Below, piece by piece: positions 22,053 to 25,551 of a DNA stretch of 25,551 nucleotides. How positions within the stretch are numbered: position 1 is the first letter of the stretch; the number at the start of each line of letters is the position of its first letter. Source of the DNA: an uncultured Clostridia bacterium. Lineage in GTDB: Bacteria; Bacillota; Clostridia; Christensenellales; Aristaeellaceae. The DNA lies in contig CAKTWP010000028.1 in the NCBI GenBank assembly GCA_934630705.1, positions 1 to 25,551 of the forward strand. Direction: 5' to 3'. Under the pieces are notes generated by a model. The model worked only from the letters and a program-made list of their open reading frames with translations. It ran no database searches and had not been told where the DNA came from. The position numbers and the translations under genes were made by a program.

Positions 22053-23405
22053 TCAGTTTCTCAGGCTATGCAGCGGCGCGGGGATGCGCCCGCCCCGGGC
22101 AATAAAATCCTCGCTGCCGAAGGGATGCACCGGAATCACCGGCGCGCGGCCCAGCAGCCCGCCAAACTCCACAAAATCCCCCACCTGCTTGCCCGGCGCG
22201 GGAATCACGCGCACGGCGGTGGTCTTGTTGTTAATCATGCCAATGGCCGCTTCGTCCGCAATAATGGCCGAAATGGTAGCAGCAGGCGTGTCTCCCGGAA
22301 TGGCGATCATGTCCAGCCCCACCGAGCAGACGCAGGTCATGGCTTCCAGCTTGTCCAGCGTCAGCGCACCGCAGGCCGCCGCATTGATCATCCCAATATC
22401 CTCGCTGACGGGAATGAACGCGCCGCTGAGACCGCCTACATGAGAAGAAGCCATCACGCCGCCCTTCTTCACCGCGTCATTGAGCAGCGCCAGCGCCGCC
22501 GTGGAGCCGTGGGTGCCGCACTTTTCCAGCCCCATCTCCTCCAGAATATGCGCCACCGAATCGCCTACCGCAGGGGTGGGCGCCAGGGACAAATCCACGA
22601 TGCCAAAGGGCACCTTCAGCCGGCGCGCCGCCTCCTGGGCCACCAGCTGTCCCAGCCGCGTAATATGGAAGGCCGTGCGCTTGATGGTTTCCGCCACCAC
22701 ATCAAAGGATTCCCCGCGCACGTTTTCCAATGCGCGCTTCACCACGCCGGGGCCGCTGACCCCTACGCTCACCGCGCAGTCCCCCTCCCCCGGGCCATGG
22801 AACGCCCCGGCCATAAAGGGGTTATCCTCCACAGCGTTGGAGAAAATCACCAGCTTGGCGCATCCCAGGCCGTCCTGCTCCTTCGTCCGCTCCGCCAGCT
22901 GCTTCACCACCTGGCCGCACAGGGCCACCGCATCCATATCAATGCCCGCCCGGGTGGAGGCCACATTGATGGACGAGCACATCAGCTCCGTCTCCGAAAG
23001 CGCCTCGGGCACGGAAAGAATCAGCCGCCGGTCCGCCGCCGTCATGCCCTTTTGCACCAGCGCGGAATAGCCGCCGATAAAGTTGACGCCCGTCTCCCGG
23101 GCCGCCTTATCCAGCGCCCGGGCCACGACCACGGGATGCGCAATCGCGCCGGTAATCAGGGAAATGGGCGTAACGGAAATGCGCTTGTTCACAATGGGCA
23201 CCCCGAACTCCCGCTCCAGCCCTTCGCCAACCGCCACCAGATGCTCCGCCTGCCGGGTAATCCGGTCGTATACCCGGGCCGCCAGCCGCGCTTCATCATC
23301 GCATACGCACTCAAACAGGGATATCCCCATGGTGATGGTGCGCACGTCCAGCTTTTCCTGATCGATCATGCGCAGGGTATCCCAAATTTCCTGAGTTTGA
23401 ATCAT
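22053..23405 (-). CDS. PFL family protein (UPF0210/DUF711)
   Basis: This 450-residue protein belongs to the UPF0210/DUF711 group, distantly related in fold to pyruvate formate-lyase and of unknown function. Family segments seen are VRTITMGISLFEC (about 21-33), PIVNKRISVTPISL (69-82), FIGGYSALVQKG (108-119), FHGPGEGDCAVSVGVSGPGVV and VDLSLAPTPAVGDSVAHILEEMG. The length is typical. The start at 23405 follows GGGAGG. It lies 12 nt after the ACT-domain gene, its near-constant partner across Firmicutes, and ends in a GGTTC-type hairpin. No glycyl-radical motif was noted, so it should not be called a formate-lyase. Confidence 0.93.
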   Translation of the reverse strand: MIQTQEIWDTLRMIDQEKLDVRTITMGISLFECVCDDEARLAARVYDRITRQAEHLVAVGEGLEREFGVPIVNKRISVTPISLITGAIAHPVVVARALDKAARETGVNFIGGYSALVQKGMTAADRRLILSVPEALSETELMCSSINVASTRAGIDMDAVALCGQVVKQLAERTKEQDGLGCAKLVIFSNAVEDNPFMAGAFHGPGEGDCAVSVGVSGPGVVKRALENVRGESFDVVAETIKRTAFHITRLGQLVAQEAARRLKVPFGIVDLSLAPTPAVGDSVAHILEEMGLEKCGTHGSTAALALLNDAVKKGGVMASSHVGGLSGAFIPVSEDIGMINAAACGALTLDKLEAMTCVCSVGLDMIAIPGDTPAATISAIIADEAAIGMINNKTTAVRVIPAPGKQVGDFVEFGGLLGRAPVIPVHPFGSEDFIARGGRIPAPLHSLRN

Positions 23406-23417
23406 GGCTGCCTCCCG

Positions 23418-23693
23418 TTAAATCTGATGCATGGCTTCGAAAATTTCGCTTTTCTGGATGCGAATCTGTACGCCCAGGCTCTGCCCCAGGGCTGTCAGAT
23501 CCTCCATCAGCCCATCAAAGGGCGCATCGGCGATGTCCACCACCATAATCATGTTGAAAAAACCGTCCACGATGGTTTGGGATATATCCAGAATATTCAC
23601 GCCGCGCTCATAAAGCACATGGCTCACCCGAGCGATAATCCCCTTCCTGTCCATGCCCAGCACGGAAACCACAGCCTTTGATACCTGCGCCAT
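23418..23693 (-). CDS. ACT-domain protein (UPF0237)
   Basis: A 91-residue stand-alone ACT domain protein (UPF0237 type). The opening AVVSVLGMDRKGIIARVSHVLYERGVNILDISQTIVDGFFNMIMVVDI (about 7-54) is the standard ACT beta-alpha-beta with the G.DR.GI ligand loop. ACT domains usually bind amino acids or other small ligands. It is the first gene of a two-gene unit with the PFL protein and probably regulates it. The start at 23693 has AAAGGAGG upstream, and a good promoter lies at 23733-23761. Confidence 0.93.
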   Translation of the reverse strand: MAQVSKAVVSVLGMDRKGIIARVSHVLYERGVNILDISQTIVDGFFNMIMVVDIADAPFDGLMEDLTALGQSLGVQIRIQKSEIFEAMHQI

Positions 23694-23732
23694 AGCAAGA
23701 ATCCTCCTTTAGGCTAAAAGAATACAGGGTAT

Positions 23733-23761
23733 ATTATACCGCAGAATTGTGTTTTCTTCAA
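23733..23761 (-). promoter_or_regulatory. Promoter of the ACT-PFL operon
   Basis: On the minus strand TTGAAG (23761-23756), a 17-nt spacer and consensus TATAAT (23738-23733) lie about 40 nt before the ATG at 23693. Confidence 0.8.
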
Positions 23762-23889
23762 GAGGGCGGGCGGCAGCAGCATGAAGAAACGCCGGATTGA
23801 AAAAGGGCGCATACCGTATGTTTGAGAGAGCATACCCGGAGCGTCCCCTTGCTGAGGGCAATACTTTGGAGCGCGGCATGAAGGGGGGC

Positions 23890-23918
23890 TTCATTTTTTT
23901 CCGCGGCTGTGTTAGAAT
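23890..23918 (+). promoter_or_regulatory. Probable promoter of the TetR-rsmE unit
   Basis: An extended -10 TGT-TAGAAT (ending 23918) lies 17 nt after a poor -35 (TTCATT, 23890-23895), about 40 nt before the TetR start. The rest of 23762-23957 shows no gene and no clear TetR operator. Confidence 0.45.
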
Positions 23919-23957
23919 AGCAGGCGAAGGGCTGTAAGAAAGGGGGGGTGTTGCGCC

Positions 23958-24533
23958 ATGCCGCCCAAGGTTCGCTTTACCCGGGAAGCCGTGACGGACG
24001 CCGCCTTTGCACTGGTGCGTGCCCAGGGGCAGGAGGCGCTCAATGCCCGGGCCATTGCCCGGCAGCTGGGCTGCTCCACCCAGCCGCTGTATCGCACCAT
24101 GCCCGGCATGGACGCGCTGCGCGCCGCCGTGATGGAAAAAGCGCGGCGGTATTTTGAGGATTACATTCAGCAGCGCAGCCAGATCATGCCAACGCCCTAT
24201 CTCAGCTCCGGCATTGCCTATCTGCGCTTTGCCAGGGAAGAATCGCATCTTTTCCGTTTCCTATTCATGCGCCCGCGCACCGATGCGGAGCAGGCGCGTC
24301 CCGGTGCGGATGCCACCTTTGATTATGCCGCAGGGCTGATTGCCCGGAGCCTGGGCATTTCGCTGGAAAGCGCCCGGGAATTTCACGGCATGAGCTATGT
24401 GTTTGTGCATGGGCTTGCGTCCATGATCGTGACCGGGTTTATGACCTATGACGAGTCCTTCCTCATCCAGCTGCTGCACCAGGAATACCGGGCGCTGCGG
24501 CTGTCATTGGCGGAGGAGCAGAAGGGGGATTGA
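23958..24533 (+). CDS. TetR/AcrR-family regulator
   Basis: A 191-residue repressor-type protein. The N-terminal helix-turn-helix (about 6-52: REAVTDAAFALVRAQGQEALNARAIARQLGCSTQPLYRTMPGMDALRAAVMEKA) is typical of TetR. The C-terminal ligand domain is helical, with RFAREESHLFRFLFM and FHGMSYVFVHGLASMIVTG resembling the TetR members often called WHG-domain regulators. The start at 23958 follows a G-rich ribosome binding site. It is followed after 6 nt by rsmE, so both are probably co-transcribed. The MMPL transporter in the window is 7 kb away on the other strand, so a regulatory link is only a guess. Confidence 0.9.
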   Translation: MPPKVRFTREAVTDAAFALVRAQGQEALNARAIARQLGCSTQPLYRTMPGMDALRAAVMEKARRYFEDYIQQRSQIMPTPYLSSGIAYLRFAREESHLFRFLFMRPRTDAEQARPGADATFDYAAGLIARSLGISLESAREFHGMSYVFVHGLASMIVTGFMTYDESFLIQLLHQEYRALRLSLAEEQKGD

Positions 24534-24539
24534 GCGGGC

Positions 24540-25253
24540 ATGCATCGTTTTTTTGCGTCCCGGACAGGGGAAAATCAGGCGGCGCTTTCCGCCGAAGAAG
24601 CGGCCCATGCGCTGCGGGTTTTACGGATGAAGGCCGGGGACGCATGCCAGGCCATTGTGGATGGCGGGCTATACGCCGCTGTGATCGCGCAGACGGAACC
24701 GGAGGTTTTGCTGGCGCTGGGCGATGCATTGCCTTCGCCGGAACCCTCCGTGGAAGTAACGCTTTATCAGGGGCTACCCAAGGGCGATAAAATGGACTTT
24801 CTGGCCCAGAAATGCACGGAAGCGGGAGTGCGCCGGATTGTGCCGGTGCTGTTCTCCCGGTGCGTGGCCAAATGGGATAAGGGTGATGAAAAAAAGCTGC
24901 TGCGCTGGCAGCGGATTGCGGCGGAAGCGGCCAAGCAGTCCGGCCGGGCGATCGTGCCTGAGATCCTGTCGCCCATCACAGTAAAGCAGCTTTGCGCCGC
25001 GCTGCCCGGGCATGCGCTTGCGCTGGTACCCTGGGAGGAGCAGCGGGGCAATGGCATTGCCCGGCAATGGCGCGGGCAAAAGAATGCGGCCATTGTGATC
25101 GGGCCCGAAGGCGGCATCTCCGAATCCGAGATTGCGCTGATGCAGGCTGCCGGCACCGTTCCCGTCACGCTGGGTCCGCGCATCCTGCGTACCGAGACTG
25201 CCGGTCTGGCCGCGCTGATTTCCCTGCTCACCGTGAGCGGGGACATGGAGTGA
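24540..25253 (+). CDS. rsmE: 16S rRNA m3U1498 methyltransferase RsmE
   Basis: A 237-residue SPOUT-class methyltransferase that N3-methylates U1498 of 16S rRNA with S-adenosylmethionine. The N-terminal PUA-like part begins MHRFFA and includes HALRVLRMKAGD. The SPOUT knot has YQGLPKGDKMDFLAQKCTEAGV (about 76-97), IGPEGGISESE (about 191-201) and LGPRILRTETAGLAAL (about 214-229), which form the cofactor pocket. The length is normal. It starts 6 nt after the TetR stop. After the stop there is a TCCCCC-T(7) sequence that could pair weakly with GGGGA at the end of the gene, a possible but poor terminator. Confidence 0.96.
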   Translation: MHRFFASRTGENQAALSAEEAAHALRVLRMKAGDACQAIVDGGLYAAVIAQTEPEVLLALGDALPSPEPSVEVTLYQGLPKGDKMDFLAQKCTEAGVRRIVPVLFSRCVAKWDKGDEKKLLRWQRIAAEAAKQSGRAIVPEILSPITVKQLCAALPGHALALVPWEEQRGNGIARQWRGQKNAAIVIGPEGGISESEIALMQAAGTVPVTLGPRILRTETAGLAALISLLTVSGDME

Positions 25254-25377
25254 GGCTTCCCCCTTTTTTTAGATCAAAATTTCCCCGTGATCCGCGTCCC
25301 TGCTGCCAAGCCAAGGGGCCGATCGTGGACTGGAAAGTCTTAGAGACTTTCAGACGCTAAACGAGGGCCTCCGGCGG

Positions 25378-25411
25378 GCAGGGGAATGATTCCCCTGCAC
25401 CCCCCATTCCG
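25378..25411 (-). repeat. CAGGGGAA/TTCCCCTG hairpin element, copy 2 (inverted)
   Basis: GCAGGGGAA (25378-25386) pairs with TTCCCCTGC (25390-25398), followed by the block CCCCCATTCCG. Read on the minus strand this matches the element at 12049-12083: CGGAATGGGGG, then the same hairpin arms. The centre (GA versus GCC) differs and one G is added. Confidence 0.8.
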
Positions 25412-25518
25412 TGAGATTTGTTGGCTGGTTGTCTGAAGTGTTTCCGCGTGAAGCGTGGTGGTTATGTTGAGTTACGGCTATGTTCCCCGCGGCAGGGAGC
25501 GGTTTTCGGATGATCGAT

Positions 25519-25544
25519 CCCGGGGAGAATGCATTCTCCCCGGG
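25519..25544. repeat. Perfect 26-bp palindrome
   Basis: The half-site CCCGGGGAGAATG is followed directly by its exact reverse complement, with no spacer. As RNA it would form a GC-rich hairpin. Without a T-run it is not a standard terminator. It joins two other palindromes in the same gap. Confidence 0.9.
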
Positions 25545-25551
25545 GCTCGAC

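Larger units (their letters stand above)
25254..25551. other. Right-end intergenic region with three palindromes
   Basis: I see no supportable gene in the last 298 nt. It holds a GAAAGTCT-TAG-AGACTTTC hairpin (25333-25351), the hairpin element at 25378-25411 and a perfect 26-bp palindrome at 25519-25544. The region continues past the window, so a neighbouring gene may begin just outside. Confidence 0.6.

Noticed and set aside
22008..23681. Plus-strand 557-codon frame opposite the PFL and ACT genes
   Set aside because: It runs across two well-supported opposite-strand genes and their spacer, and has no recognisable sequence.
23709..24248. Minus-strand frame across the ACT promoter and the start of the TetR gene
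   Set aside because: It would cover a near-consensus promoter and lies antisense to a clear TetR gene; its start lacks a ribosome binding site.

Overview
The window (about 25.5 kb, GC-rich) looks like chromosome of a Gram-positive Clostridia-type bacterium, possibly a gut Christensenellales/Oscillospirales relative. The evidence is an L7Ae-rpsL-rpsG-fusA-tuf (str) operon, strong Shine-Dalgarno sites before most genes, Firmicutes-type families (YitT, PFL/UPF0210 with its ACT partner, Hsp33, sugar-transfer-associated ATP-grasp) and Pro/Thr-rich surface proteins. The taxonomic guess is inference only. I saw no phage, transposase, CRISPR array, tRNA or rRNA.

Layout. (1) 1-3812, minus strand: the str operon from a near-consensus promoter (TTGACA-17-TATCAT) through an L7Ae-like protein, S12, S7, EF-G and the first codons of EF-Tu. 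S12 naturally carries Arg at position 88. The S12-S7 spacer is long and can close on itself through a long-range stem. (2) 4085-6067: a small accessory-looking locus. An XRE-type regulator diverges from a two-gene unit (a DUF1413-like small protein and a secreted Cys/His-repeat protein), and three matching 14-bp inverted repeats lie in the shared control region. (3) 6264-9009, plus strand: an ATP-grasp protein and a peptidoglycan-binding, Pro/Thr-linker, stalk-domain surface protein ending at a strong terminator. (4) 9040-11808: a prohibitin-like SPFH protein with a LacI/CcpA-like operator, divergent from a coupled esterase-YitT pair. (5) 12154-14408: glycerate kinase coupled to a cytosolic beta-lactamase-fold hydrolase. 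(6) 14486-21873, minus strand: an MMPL/RND transporter, a zinc-ribbon/TPR/chitobiase-like membrane protein, a HEAT-like protein with a His-rich tail, a TPR protein and the redox chaperone Hsp33; the last four are closely packed. (7) 22053-23693, minus strand: the PFL/UPF0210 protein and its ACT-domain partner. (8) 23958-25253, plus strand: a TetR regulator and the 16S rRNA methyltransferase RsmE.

The most unusual structure lies between genes. The longer intergenic gaps carry palindromic, GC-rich hairpin elements of at least three kinds, several present more than once in this window: a GGTTC..GAACC double-hairpin element, a tandem pair of 58-bp units, and a CAGGGGAA/TTCCCCTG hairpin in opposite orientations 13 kb apart. 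A perfect 26-bp palindrome lies near the right edge. They look like families of dispersed miniature intergenic repeats. The second candidate system is the three-operator divergent locus at 4.1-6.1 kb.
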